Positions 33,868 to 42,919 of a DNA stretch of 64,000 nt are shown piece by piece. The notes beneath the pieces were generated by a model. That model did not search any database, was not told the DNA's origin, and saw only the letters and a program-made list of their open reading frames with translations. Position 1 is the first letter of the stretch; every line of letters begins with the position of its first letter. The translations under genes were made by a program, and so were the position numbers. The DNA lies in the NCBI GenBank assembly GCA_045430275.1, contig JAILXU010000002.1, positions 62,001 through 126,000 of the forward strand, in the 5' to 3' direction. The DNA is from Oceanobacter sp045430275. GTDB taxonomy: Bacteria > Pseudomonadota > Gammaproteobacteria > Pseudomonadales > Oceanobacteraceae.

Positions 33868-34878
33868 GTGAGTAATCCCGTCGCCGCTTTACAGCAACTG
33901 CACAAAAACCTGTCCAGTGTGATGCAATGCCAGCCGGAAACCCTGCTGTATGCCCTCACTACCCTGCTCTGTCGTGGGCATTTGCTGCTGGAGGATGTAC
34001 CGGGCACGGGGAAGACCACGCTCGCCAAGACGCTGGCAAAATCGTTGCAGGTACGCATGAACCGCCTGCAATGCACCCCCGATCTGTTGCCGGGCGATAT
34101 CACCGGAGTCGCGGTTTACCAGCCCGACAGCGGCGAGTTCAAGCCCGTACCGGGGCCGATTTTTACCAATATTCTGCTGGCCGATGAGCTAAACCGCGCT
34201 ACACCTCGCACCCAGTCGGCATTACTGGAAGCCATGGCAGAAGGCACGGTGTCGCTGGATCGTCAGACCCACCGCTTGCCGCAGCCTTTTATGGTCATCG
34301 CTACCCAGAATCCGGTGGAATACAGCGGCACCTACCCACTGCCGGAAGCCCAGCAGGATCGTTTCTTTATGCGTCTGTCTCTGGGCTACCCGGAAGAAGG
34401 GCAAGAGCTGGACATGCTCAAAGCGCAGCTCAGCGGTCACCCGCTCGACAATATCCAGCCCGTGATGACCGCCAAGGCGCTGCAAACCCTGCAAGCCCAT
34501 TGCGACAATATCCCGCTCAGCGATGCCCTGCTCGACTACATCAACCGTCTGGTGCGCACCACCCGCAACCACGATCAGGTGACGCTGGGGGCCAGCCCTC
34601 GCGCCGCGCTGGCGCTGATGCAAGCCAGCCGGGCAATGACACTACTAACCGGCAAGAAACTGGTGACGCCCGCCGTGATCCAGCAATTACTGGAGCCGGT
34701 TCTGGGTCATCGTCTGGTGTTCCGTGATGCCCGACTGATGCAGGCAGACGCCCGCCATGCCTTCTGGGAAGCACTGCTGGAGCAGGTGGAGTTGCCGGAC
34801 GCTGCCACCGATACGGATTCAAAGAAGAAAAGCGACGCCGCCCAAAACAGCGACACCAAAGACAGAAAAGAAGACTGA
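33868..34878 (+). CDS. MoxR-family AAA+ ATPase
   Basis: AAA+ chaperone-like ATPase of the MoxR group. I start at GTG 33868 (MSNPVAALQQLH), which has AGGA seven bases upstream; the much longer frame to 33649 lacks family similarity. Walker A is EDVPGTGKTTLAKT, Walker B LADELNRATP, with sensor block VIATQNPVEYSGTYPLPEAQQDRF. The C-terminal ~30 residues are Asp/Lys-rich. It heads the classic MoxR-DUF58-transglutaminase operon, thought to mature or regulate envelope factors. Confidence 0.92.
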   Translation: MSNPVAALQQLHKNLSSVMQCQPETLLYALTTLLCRGHLLLEDVPGTGKTTLAKTLAKSLQVRMNRLQCTPDLLPGDITGVAVYQPDSGEFKPVPGPIFTNILLADELNRATPRTQSALLEAMAEGTVSLDRQTHRLPQPFMVIATQNPVEYSGTYPLPEAQQDRFFMRLSLGYPEEGQELDMLKAQLSGHPLDNIQPVMTAKALQTLQAHCDNIPLSDALLDYINRLVRTTRNHDQVTLGASPRAALALMQASRAMTLLTGKKLVTPAVIQQLLEPVLGHRLVFRDARLMQADARHAFWEALLEQVELPDAATDTDSKKKSDAAQNSDTKDRKED

Positions 34879-34881
34879 TAC

Positions 34882-36201
34882 ATGCTTGCAGACAGACTGG
34901 ACCGGGCACTGACATCTCTGGTGCATTCCTTCAGCCGCTGGCTGACTTTGCCACGCCTCGTCTGGGGCGTGATTGTCGGCAGCTATCTGGTCGGCTGGCA
35001 ACTGCAACAACCGCTGTTTTACGCCCTGACCGCGTTCGGGCTGGCACTGGTGCTGATTTCGGCGGTTCTGCCCTGGTGGCAAATGCGCCGGGTACAGGTG
35101 CAGCTTCAAGCCACCCGCCCGGTGATGGCCGGAGAGCCGCTGACCGTCACGCTGCACTGGCAAACGGCCAGTGGATTGCAGCAGGTCGCCGTTACGGAGA
35201 CGTTTCTCGGCGAGGCCCGTCGTCACACGCTCGGCACGGTAGCGGATCAGACTATTCATCCTCTGAGCATTCCAACCACTCAACGTGGAGCCACGCGGGT
35301 ATCACAGCTACAACTGCATTGCGCCGCGCCCTTCGGGCTGATTGGCTACACCCGAACGCTCACATTTGCGCCGGTTTCACTGGTGGTTCTGCCCGCACCA
35401 GAGCCACTGTCGTGGCTGCCACCGTTACATGGCCGAGGCCAAACCCGACTGCAGCCCGACCACTTTGGCAGCACTGCACGTCAGCCGGACGATATGGCCA
35501 GCCTGCGCGATTACCAGCCGGGTGATCCTCGCCGCCACTGGCACCAGAGCGCCAGCGCCCGTGCCCTGAGCATTGGGCAAGCTCCCAAAGTGCGGGAATA
35601 CGCCACCGCACAACCACCGTGCTGGCTGCTGGTGCTGGACATTCGTAGCGACAGCCACGCCGGCGAGGAACACGGCAATTCGTTTGAGCACATCATTCAA
35701 CTGGCGGCCAGCCTGCTTGACTACGCCGCCCGACAACAACAACCGCTGGCCCTGTGGGCCGATGGTGATACGCCGCTTCGGGCGTGGTCAGGGCTGCCAG
35801 ACCGCCCTGGAAACGGCTTGCAGCAATTGGCCTGGTTGCAGCCAGATCATCACACCAGCATTGCTTATGAACAGTCGATTCAGGATGCCTTGCGCGCCCA
35901 TCCAAACACCACCAGCCTGATCACCATCCGCAACCAGAGCCATCCTGCGCCGCTGCCTTTGCTGGCTGAATCCATCGGCCACCTCGATATTTTGCTGCAG
36001 GAAGAGAGCTTTCTGTACCCGGTCAAGGCGTACGACGAAGGCTGGTATCCGCAATCCGAACGGCATATGCAGCTCAAGACACACCGCAGCAGTGATTTCC
36101 AACGACTGTTCCGGGCACCGCGCCCAATATCACGAAAAACGGCCCCTGCTGCCAAGACAACAACAGCTTCTGCTTCCGACACCAAGGAACAACGCGCATG
36201 A
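34882..36201 (+). CDS. DUF58 domain membrane protein
   Basis: 439 residues. Two hydrophobic helices lie near the N-terminus (about 25-65), followed by a beta-rich domain. The DUF58 signature block (DDMASLRDYQPGDPRRHWHQSA) is followed by a vWA-like region (LLVLDIRSD). Proteins of this family accompany MoxR ATPases. It starts 3 bases after the MoxR stop and overlaps the next gene by 4 bases (ATGA), so the three are translationally coupled. The last ~35 residues are Ala/Thr/Lys-rich and likely disordered. Confidence 0.88.
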   Translation: MLADRLDRALTSLVHSFSRWLTLPRLVWGVIVGSYLVGWQLQQPLFYALTAFGLALVLISAVLPWWQMRRVQVQLQATRPVMAGEPLTVTLHWQTASGLQQVAVTETFLGEARRHTLGTVADQTIHPLSIPTTQRGATRVSQLQLHCAAPFGLIGYTRTLTFAPVSLVVLPAPEPLSWLPPLHGRGQTRLQPDHFGSTARQPDDMASLRDYQPGDPRRHWHQSASARALSIGQAPKVREYATAQPPCWLLVLDIRSDSHAGEEHGNSFEHIIQLAASLLDYAARQQQPLALWADGDTPLRAWSGLPDRPGNGLQQLAWLQPDHHTSIAYEQSIQDALRAHPNTTSLITIRNQSHPAPLPLLAESIGHLDILLQEESFLYPVKAYDEGWYPQSERHMQLKTHRSSDFQRLFRAPRPISRKTAPAAKTTTASASDTKEQRA

Positions 36202-38372
36202 TGCGGCTCACTGCTTCCCCTGCCTTGCAGCACTCTCTTCAGGTCTGGGTTCTGCCCTTGCTGTGCGGCCTGCAAGCAGCATTGCCTGCCAGCGCTCTGA
36301 TCCAGAGCCAGTACGGCAGCTTGATTGGCTTTCCGGTCTTTGTGTTGTTGTTGCTGCTCGGTGCGTTGACGTTTTATCGGGGGGAACAGGGTACTCCTGC
36401 CAAACTCCAGCATCTGAGCGCTGACGCACTGATGGTGGCCGGGCTGGCGCTGGCCGTCTGGCTGGTGCTGCAAGGCGACCTCACAACGGCGGCATTGGCA
36501 TTGCTGAGCGGGTTTTCTCTGGCTCTGAACCTGACGCACCACGGCACGCACCGACTGACACTGGCGTTGCTGTACGGCTTTATCACCCTGATCCTGGCGC
36601 TGGTTCACGCCACACAGGCCAGCATGCTCTGGACGATCTCAGGTTACGCCCTGACGCTGACGGGCTGTCTGATGATTGGCCCTCGGGGGCTGACGCACTG
36701 GCACGGATCGTATATCGGACTGCCGCTACTGGCCGGGGTGCTGGGCGCGGCCTTGTATGGACTGCTGCCTCGCCTGCCTTCCACGCTGGATCTCAACCAT
36801 CTGAAAGCCGTCTCAGCCCCGGAGCCTGCCTACTATCAGGATACTGGCTGGATTGACGAGGCCGACAGCGGTGCGCCACAGCACTCGTTTATCATCAACC
36901 ATCAGAGCTTGGGGCCCATGACTCTGAAGCAATGGCAGCAGGATCGTGGACAGCTTCCGGCTCATAAGGTATTTGATTTCGCCGGTTTTCAGGGCCAGTT
37001 TTCCTTGCCGGATATCCAGCCGCCCAGAGGCACGCCATCGGTAGTCGGCCTGCTGCACAGCGCCCGGCATGAACTGATGCTGAAAATTCGCACCTTTGAC
37101 CGCTTCGATGGTCTGCGCTGGAGCCAGTCACGACGCATCTTTGAGAAAACCCATCGCCCGAATCAGCCTCTGGTACTGAACAAGAACACGCCCGCCGGAG
37201 CCACCGCCCTGAACTACCACCTGACGCTGAAGCAGGCGCTGCCAGCCAGCGTTCCGGTCGCAGGCATTCCACTGTCCGTCGATCTGCCATCGCCGGTTGC
37301 AGCCGTGGATATCTTTGGACAACCGCTATTGCCCGCTCCTTTGCAACCGGGTCTGGCGTATCGTGGTTCCAGTCAATTGGCCTGGAGTCAGCAGCGCCCG
37401 GTTGGATTTGGGCCAGAGCCGGATACCGAAGATACAGCTCTGCCGCCCCGGTTTGATCGTCGTATCACGCTCAAGACACTGCAACTGACGCGAGGTCTGA
37501 AAACCATTCGTCAGCAAGCGGATGCTCTGGAACATCACCTGCGTCAGTTCACCGAACAGCCGATGACAGGATCACGTTCGATTGCCCAGTTCCTGCTTGA
37601 AGATCAGGCAGGCACTTCCGCTCAGGCCGCCACCGCCATGGTGATGATGCTGCGCAGCATCGGTATTCCAGCCCGGCTTGTGACCGGCTTTACCACCAGA
37701 ACCTACAACCCGTTTCTGGGCCAGGTTGAAATTTCTTCCACCGACGCCCACGCCTGGGTTGAAGTCTGGGTCGACGAGCAATGGCTGGCGTATGAACCAG
37801 GCAGTGTTTATCAACTGCCGACACAACAAACCGCACCACTGCTCGCCCGACAACAGATAGCAGCGTATCTGGACGGCCACACCGTCAGCCAGACTCTGTT
37901 CAGCATCATCAATGCCGTCGCCTGGGTCATCGTGGTGCTTTTGCCACTGCTGGCGCTTGGCATAGCCACTCTGTTCTGGATGAACAAGAAAGGGCTTACG
38001 GCCCAAGCCGAGTGGTTTGATACTCTGAAAGCCCGCTGGCTGATGTTCCAGTGGCAACGCCATATTGCTCCCGTGGTCAAACCCAACCCCAAACAGAAAC
38101 CGTCAGCCATTCCCGGCTTTGAGCACACACTGACACTGGGGCTGTCCACACTGGATCAACTGGCCGCCTTATCGGGCCGTGGACGGAAAACGGGGGAGCT
38201 GATTGAAGACTGGCTGGAGCGTCTGGATACAGAGCAAAGCGGTGATTACCAGACGCTTGCCGATCTTGTTAATCAGTACTGGTATGGCGAGTTGCCGGAG
38301 AAGAATCTGGAAGAGTTGATTGAACTGCTATCGGGGGTTTTACAAGCAAATGCTGTAAGGAGAGTTTCCTGA
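36198..38372 (+). CDS. TgpA-like transglutaminase-fold membrane protein, apparent catalytic Cys replaced by Ser
   Basis: 724 residues: about six hydrophobic helices (to ~190), a periplasmic transglutaminase-core domain, one more helix (~575-600) and a cytoplasmic tail. The core reads FLLEDQAGTSAQAATAMVMML then IGIPARLVTGF, then DAHAWVEVW with His518. Where the family has Gly-X-Cys before the helix, this protein has Ser474 (codon 37617-37619), and the usual Asp of the third motif is Glu533 (AYEPGS). It may therefore be a pseudo-enzyme or use altered chemistry. In Pseudomonas the TgpA homologue is essential. Last gene of the operon; a long hairpin follows. Confidence 0.85.
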   Translation: MMRLTASPALQHSLQVWVLPLLCGLQAALPASALIQSQYGSLIGFPVFVLLLLLGALTFYRGEQGTPAKLQHLSADALMVAGLALAVWLVLQGDLTTAALALLSGFSLALNLTHHGTHRLTLALLYGFITLILALVHATQASMLWTISGYALTLTGCLMIGPRGLTHWHGSYIGLPLLAGVLGAALYGLLPRLPSTLDLNHLKAVSAPEPAYYQDTGWIDEADSGAPQHSFIINHQSLGPMTLKQWQQDRGQLPAHKVFDFAGFQGQFSLPDIQPPRGTPSVVGLLHSARHELMLKIRTFDRFDGLRWSQSRRIFEKTHRPNQPLVLNKNTPAGATALNYHLTLKQALPASVPVAGIPLSVDLPSPVAAVDIFGQPLLPAPLQPGLAYRGSSQLAWSQQRPVGFGPEPDTEDTALPPRFDRRITLKTLQLTRGLKTIRQQADALEHHLRQFTEQPMTGSRSIAQFLLEDQAGTSAQAATAMVMMLRSIGIPARLVTGFTTRTYNPFLGQVEISSTDAHAWVEVWVDEQWLAYEPGSVYQLPTQQTAPLLARQQIAAYLDGHTVSQTLFSIINAVAWVIVVLLPLLALGIATLFWMNKKGLTAQAEWFDTLKARWLMFQWQRHIAPVVKPNPKQKPSAIPGFEHTLTLGLSTLDQLAALSGRGRKTGELIEDWLERLDTEQSGDYQTLADLVNQYWYGELPEKNLEELIELLSGVLQANAVRRVS

Positions 38373-38373
38373 T

Positions 38374-38417
38374 AGCATTGGCTTTTACAACACTTAAATA
38401 GTGCAAAAGCCAATGCT
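38374..38417 (+). terminator. Long hairpin after the transglutaminase-like gene
   Basis: A perfect 13-bp stem AGCATTGGCTTTT (38374-38386) / AAAAGCCAATGCT (38405-38417), extended by inner CACT/AGTG, begins 2 bases after the stop. There is no downstream T tract, so termination is likely but not certain. It also marks the edge of the cassette region. Confidence 0.55.
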
Positions 38418-38423
38418 GTTAAA

Positions 38424-38494
38424 TTAATGCCCGCAACACCGGAAATTTAGAAGCGACAGCGAGTAAATTTTCCGAGTGCTTGGCCTTGTTATGT
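38424..38494 (-). other. attC-like recombination site 2 (after the TIR gene)
   Basis: On the minus strand the sequence starts ACATAAC-AAGGCC and ends TTGCGGGC-ATTAA, with an internal foldback CGGAAA..TTTA / TAAATTTCCG. This is the imperfect palindrome of an integron attC. The R' core reads ATT in place of the normal GTT, so the site may be inactive. It sits 2 bases past the TIR gene stop, the correct place for a cassette's own attC. Confidence 0.6.
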
Positions 38495-38495
38495 A

Positions 38496-39506
38496 TTAAT
38501 TCACTCGCCTTTTTAGATACCTTTCCATTTGCATACTTAGCATTCTTGGTAATTCTTCAAAGAACATAAAATCCTCTTTGGAATCCATGAACTCATGCAT
38601 TATTGGGTGCCTAGTAGACATTTCCAGCAGGTCTTGAAACTCATGAGCAGCATGAAGTTTTTCTTGCGTGCTTGCTTTAGAATCAATCGTACGTAAAGCA
38701 TCTACGCCGACATCATACAGCCACGGCATTGTATCCCGGAGCATACCCAACCCGATTAAGATTCCCACTTTTCCATCCTTTGACGAATGCATTATTTCTT
38801 CGATCATCATGGGGTGGAACTTTCGCTTCTTACGATTCCTATATTCAGGCTGAAAATTCCCCTCAATTCTCGCAGGGAGATCTTTAAACATGACTTTAAT
38901 TTCTTCAAACAATTTTGCGGATGCGTCATCGTTGCTAACAGGGAGTTTCGAATGTTCAGGCTTTGGCCCATTATCTTCAGAAAGTATTTTTGAAATAGCT
39001 TCCTTAAATTTTCCTACTTGAAATTTTATTGTGTCTTCGTCAGGTTCAGAGTTGGGAATACGATCGACTAGCTGAAACACCAATTTGGTTAATGACTCTT
39101 CATCATCACCACAATTCTGGAACTGAGCAAATGGCCCCGATGAGACATCGGTCAGTGAGATTCCGAGTGCTACACCCAATATAGGAGTTTCAAGTTTCCC
39201 TTTAGCCATCCCGGCCTCAAATAGAATCCACGGCCTATCTACACTTCTTTCTGTAAGCAAACAAACCACATCAGAAGCATTCTGGATATTTTTAATAATC
39301 TCAGGATACCACTCAACACCGTATTCTATCCCTTGATTCCCTTTTCTATCAGAAGTTCTGAAAGACTTTAATACGCCAGCACTAACACTTTTCAGTAGAC
39401 CACTAAAAGCCTCTGCCAATTTCGCATCTCTAGTATCATGGCTAATAAATACCAAAGAACCATTGGTACTCTCTGTCTCGCTTTTCTTTTCTACTTCTTC
39501 AGCCAT
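38496..39506 (-). CDS. TIR-domain protein in an integron-type cassette
   Basis: The 336-residue protein has an N-terminal TIR fold at about 15-130: strand A FISHDTRDAKLAEAF, then SDVVCLLTERSVDRPWILFEAG, with Glu98 at the position of the NADase catalytic Glu. The C-terminal ~200 residues are helix-rich with a basic patch RNRKKRKFHP and match nothing I know; they could be a sensor or oligomerisation part. Bacterial TIR proteins commonly deplete NAD+ in anti-phage systems. AAGGAG lies upstream of the ATG. attC-like sites on both sides show it is a mobile cassette gene. Defence is inferred. Confidence 0.8.
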   Translation of the reverse strand: MAEEVEKKSETESTNGSLVFISHDTRDAKLAEAFSGLLKSVSAGVLKSFRTSDRKGNQGIEYGVEWYPEIIKNIQNASDVVCLLTERSVDRPWILFEAGMAKGKLETPILGVALGISLTDVSSGPFAQFQNCGDDEESLTKLVFQLVDRIPNSEPDEDTIKFQVGKFKEAISKILSEDNGPKPEHSKLPVSNDDASAKLFEEIKVMFKDLPARIEGNFQPEYRNRKKRKFHPMMIEEIMHSSKDGKVGILIGLGMLRDTMPWLYDVGVDALRTIDSKASTQEKLHAAHEFQDLLEMSTRHPIMHEFMDSKEDFMFFEELPRMLSMQMERYLKRRVN

Positions 39507-39545
39507 TTGAACTCCTTAAATTTGATGCTGCTGGGCAACTCGGAT

Positions 39546-39605
39546 ACATAACGCCCGCGTAAAGCGCGCGAGGTACGAGCGTCGCCATTGACGCGTTTGT
39601 TATAC
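39546..39605 (-). other. attC recombination site 1 (between the two cassettes)
   Basis: On the minus strand the 60-bp site starts GTATAAC-AAACGCG and ends CGCGGGC-GTTATGT, with an internal imperfect stem GCGACGC/GCGCGC around a short loop. Terminal boxes RYYYAAC-like and GTTRRRY-like, CGCG pairing and length all fit a classic attC. It directly follows the stop of the 318-residue gene. Confidence 0.8.
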
Positions 39606-39608
39606 GAT

Positions 39609-40565
39609 TTATTGTTCAAAGTATTCAACGCTTGATACCCATGATATTTCTTCATTCTCTTCAATAAGAGGAAAAAAAACTTCACTGCAATCCCAGGTAG
39701 GCTCATTAATAGTTTGAAAGCAGCTTTCATAATCGGAATTCATTGGTTTATCAAATAACTTTGAACCGTATTGAGCCTCTAATAATATATGTACAGCTGC
39801 TATTGCATTTATTGTCGCCCCTAATGTGGCGAAGTGGAAATTGCCACCGCGATCGTGTTTCGCACTATTGTAAGCAGAGTACCAACTTAGAGATTGCGTT
39901 GGATTACTAGCATCCCATGCTTCGAATGGTGAAAAGCTACCCATAGAGGGGTGCATTTTTAATTCAACACTATATTCATTGAGTTTAAGTACAGGGAGAG
40001 TCTTTACATAGTCATTCGTACTGAAACGATTTGACTGGCACCCATTATCTTTCAATATCTGTAAAAGTAAGTACTCAACTTCAGTACATGCAATAGTTAA
40101 GAGTTCTCTGATTTTATGCCCATATGCTTTCTCATTGATTGTATCTGGCTCTATAATATTGAATATGCTATTCATTGAATCAGTAAGGTTATTAAATGAC
40201 CTGACTTCATCAATTGCTGAGTGCTCCCTTCTAGAGAAATCATACAATTTTGGGCTATTTCTATTTATCCTTTTGCAGTACCTCCCTGCGGGGTATTTAC
40301 TGGCACTTAATTCAACAATATTCGGGCTTATTTCACCGCTGGCATGCCAAACAAAATAGCTTATGCTTTTACTTATGGGGTCAGAAAGAGTTGTTTCGGG
40401 CATTCTGTCGGCATAGGGGCCAGTGCTATATTCCTCCCAGGCATTCCACCTAAATGTTTTATTAACCGGAAAAAATTTCTGCTCCAAGTAAATACGACAA
40501 ACATTTTCATCCTTTTGAAAATACCCTGTAGTACCACAAGAAGTTTTAAATACGTAACTATCCAT
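39609..40565 (-). CDS. Uncharacterised cassette protein with R-x4-H motif (possible HEPN-like)
   Basis: 318 residues, soluble, AT-rich coding. The N-terminal ~110 residues are a separate part of unknown fold. The C-terminal half is helical and contains SAYNSAKHDRGGNFHFATLG, giving Arg239-x4-His244, the spacing of HEPN RNase motifs (R-x4-6-H), in a helix with preceding His/Asp. That is suggestive, not decisive. GAGG lies six bases before the ATG. It is the first cassette of the pair, followed by attC site 1 and the TIR cassette. Function unknown; defence is a reasonable guess given its location. Confidence 0.65.
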   Translation of the reverse strand: MDSYVFKTSCGTTGYFQKDENVCRIYLEQKFFPVNKTFRWNAWEEYSTGPYADRMPETTLSDPISKSISYFVWHASGEISPNIVELSASKYPAGRYCKRINRNSPKLYDFSRREHSAIDEVRSFNNLTDSMNSIFNIIEPDTINEKAYGHKIRELLTIACTEVEYLLLQILKDNGCQSNRFSTNDYVKTLPVLKLNEYSVELKMHPSMGSFSPFEAWDASNPTQSLSWYSAYNSAKHDRGGNFHFATLGATINAIAAVHILLEAQYGSKLFDKPMNSDYESCFQTINEPTWDCSEVFFPLIEENEEISWVSSVEYFEQ

Positions 40566-40967
40566 TTACGACCTCGTATAACAGTTTTATTTCTGAGCAT
40601 GCGTATTTTCCCAGTGGCTCAATTTGTTGCAAAAAGGACTTAAGTGTTTGATTTTTATGTGCAATTCCTCATTCACTGAACAGTCTTTCACCAAATAAAC
40701 ACGCATACGCATTTTTTAGTTCACATGGCACGTAAATCAGGCAGTTTTTCTCGCCTAACGCTCCTAAATTCAGGAACTTACGCTATCAAGTACTGTAAAA
40801 ACGAGCAACCTTTTCCGACAGAATGGGCATAAATTTCCTACCTCGACCAAAATACTGTTTTTTAACCCACTAAACCGTGATAGGTGTTAATCCAATAGCA
40901 CTAATGCAAACACTACGACCTATTTTCAGACAAACAATATTCAACGGAAACATAAAAGGACATATCG
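40566..40967. other. Intergenic region right of the cassettes; possible attI-like junction
   Basis: On the minus strand the cassette junction reads AAAACTGTTATACGAGG at about 40573-40589. The crossover triplet GTT is preceded by AAAAC, not by an attC right arm, so this is an attI-like or secondary insertion site. No integrase frame follows in the remaining ~380 AT-rich bases, which otherwise hold the promoter region of the 84-residue gene. Confidence 0.45.
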
Positions 40968-41222
40968 ATGGAACGCGAAGAGATTTACGACTTCATTGGA
41001 GAGCTGGCAATCGCTTTATACTCAAAGCAGATCACCATCAGCTTGTCATCACTGAATTCAATTCTGGCAGACAGGGGCATGGAATATGGAAGCAACAGAG
41101 GTCTGGCTTCTGGCGTATCAGCAGCCTACCGCCATTGGGAGAAAAAAGATCCGGTTATCTATCATGCGATAGCCTTCACCTTTACAGACAAGCACGGAAA
41201 TCGTCCGTGGGATGACGAGTAA
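40968..41222 (+). CDS. Small conserved hypothetical protein (84 aa)
   Basis: Soluble, mostly helical. It begins MEREEIYDFIGELAIALYSK and has a GSNRGLASGVSAAYRHWEKK segment, ending in an aromatic-acidic tail. AAGGA lies seven bases before the ATG. The sequence looks like a genuine short conserved protein, not a shadow of another frame, but I know no function. It lies between the cassette region and the convergent sensor kinase gene (14-base gap). Confidence 0.7.
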   Translation: MEREEIYDFIGELAIALYSKQITISLSSLNSILADRGMEYGSNRGLASGVSAAYRHWEKKDPVIYHAIAFTFTDKHGNRPWDDE

Positions 41223-41236
41223 AGCCTGAAACACCC

Positions 41237-42904
41237 TCAGGCTTCCGCCGCAAACAACCCGTGTAACGCCTGACGCACTGCCGCCGCAGTCGTGGGTTTG
41301 GAGACAAAGGTATTCATGCCCGCTTCCATGCACTGGCTTTCATGACCGGCCATGGAGTTGGCGGTCAGGGCAATCACGGGGGTCTGTGACGCGATTGGAT
41401 CAGGCAACGTCCGAATTTCCCGCGTGGCCTGAATGCCATCCATGCGCGGCATCATCCAGTCCATAAAGACCACATCAAAGCGGTTGTTCTGCACCGCTTC
41501 CACGGCTTCGTCACCATCGGCAACCGTCGTGACCTCATGCCCCATCTTGCCCAGCATGCGCTGCATAATGGTCTGGTTAATCGGGTTGTCGTCGGCCACC
41601 AGCACCGTCAGTGGCGGAATGTCTTCAGCCGCTATTTCCGTGGCTTTAGCCCCACCCTTGGCATCACGAACAACTTCGGCTAACGTCAATTCAAACCAGA
41701 ACGTCGAGCCCTTGCCCCAGTCGGAATCCACACCAATTTCACCGCCCATCAACTCCACAATCTGTTTGCAAATCGACAGGCCCAGCCCGGTACCACCGTA
41801 CTTGCGGCTGGTCGAAACATCCGCTTGCGTAAACAGGTCAAACAACCCCGGCTGGGCTTCCTTGCGAATGCCAATCCCGGAGTCCGTCACGGCGACACGA
41901 ACAGACGCCTGACCATTGTCCTGAGCCTGACAACGTACCGAGACCGTCACTTTGCCAGAGTCGGTGAATTTGGCGGCGTTGCCAATCAGATTCACCAACA
42001 CCTGCTTGAGACGTTCGTCGTCTCCCATCAGTTCCAGAGCACGGGTGCTGTCGGCCATATCGACGTCCAGCAGTAAGGATTTTTGCACCACGATTGGACG
42101 CATCACACGCGCAATGCCTTCCACCAGTTCACCAATCTGGAACGGGCGCATTTCGAGTTCCACCCGGCCAGAATTCATCCGGGAAAAATCGAGAATGTCG
42201 TTAATGATGTTCAGCATCAGCGAGCCGGATGTCTTGATAATCCCCAGCAGCTCGCGGTCATCTTTCGTCAGGGATTGAGAGTCGGCCAACATATCCGCCG
42301 CTCCCAAAACCCCGTTCATGGGCGTGCGGATTTCATGGCTCATGGTCGCCAGGAAAGTGGTTTTGCTTTCACTGGTGGCTTCGGCCTGATCTCTGGCGTC
42401 CTTGAGTTCGGCGGTTTTCAACTCCACCTGCTCGGATACTTCGGCTGACACCTGCTCTTCCCGAGCCTGAATCCGGGCCGTGCGCAAATGCACTTCGGCT
42501 TCCAGTTTTTCACTGAACAACAGCTTGTCCCGCAAGGCTTGCAGTCGCCTTACTTCCTGCTGATAACGCTCACCCAGGTATTCCAGAATAATGATGTGTT
42601 CATCATCCACAGCATAGGCCGTGGCTTCGAGCGAGAACTGCGTGCCATCGTCCAGTTCTTCAATCCAGGAACCCGACTCTAGACAAGGGCCATCGGGCTG
42701 CTCCCAGAAGTCTTCTGCCAGGTCGAGAAAATGATCCAGAAACGGGAAGTCTTCGGCAGGAAGATCCTCCGGCGCATCGCCCAACATAGGCCGGAGTGCA
42801 ACGGGTATCGGCGTCAGATAGCGATAGGCTCGCTCGGCATACCGCTGTAACACCAGTCGATCACTGGTGGCCATGATGCTGCCTAACAAGCGTGCCTTAT
42901 CCAT
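41237..42904 (-). CDS. Hybrid sensor histidine kinase / response regulator A
   Basis: 555 residues without transmembrane helices. A cytoplasmic N-terminal domain (~1-115) comes first, then a coiled-coil (~115-180), HisKA with MSHEIRTPMNG (phospho-His190), HATPase with N box LIGNAAKF (~306-313), G1 DSGIG (341-345) and G2 GGTGLGL (370-376). A receiver domain follows from ~432, with ADDN and phospho-Asp482 in FMDWMMP. It is the last gene after the Ras-like GTPase (15-base gap), so it is probably co-transcribed. A soluble kinase next to a GTPase module suggests an intracellular signal. Output is unknown; no separate DNA-binding partner is in the cluster. Confidence 0.93.
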   Translation of the reverse strand: MDKARLLGSIMATSDRLVLQRYAERAYRYLTPIPVALRPMLGDAPEDLPAEDFPFLDHFLDLAEDFWEQPDGPCLESGSWIEELDDGTQFSLEATAYAVDDEHIIILEYLGERYQQEVRRLQALRDKLLFSEKLEAEVHLRTARIQAREEQVSAEVSEQVELKTAELKDARDQAEATSESKTTFLATMSHEIRTPMNGVLGAADMLADSQSLTKDDRELLGIIKTSGSLMLNIINDILDFSRMNSGRVELEMRPFQIGELVEGIARVMRPIVVQKSLLLDVDMADSTRALELMGDDERLKQVLVNLIGNAAKFTDSGKVTVSVRCQAQDNGQASVRVAVTDSGIGIRKEAQPGLFDLFTQADVSTSRKYGGTGLGLSICKQIVELMGGEIGVDSDWGKGSTFWFELTLAEVVRDAKGGAKATEIAAEDIPPLTVLVADDNPINQTIMQRMLGKMGHEVTTVADGDEAVEAVQNNRFDVVFMDWMMPRMDGIQATREIRTLPDPIASQTPVIALTANSMAGHESQCMEAGMNTFVSKPTTAAAVRQALHGLFAAEA

Positions 42905-42919
42905 TGCGCGAACTCCTGA

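Noticed and set aside
39491..39730. 79-codon minus-strand frame across attC site 1
   Set aside because: It runs through the recombination site and both flanking genes in another frame; not coding.
40750..40775. GCCTAACGCTCC as part of a third attC
   Set aside because: It resembles an attC end box, but no matching GTTAGGC partner or foldback is found nearby.
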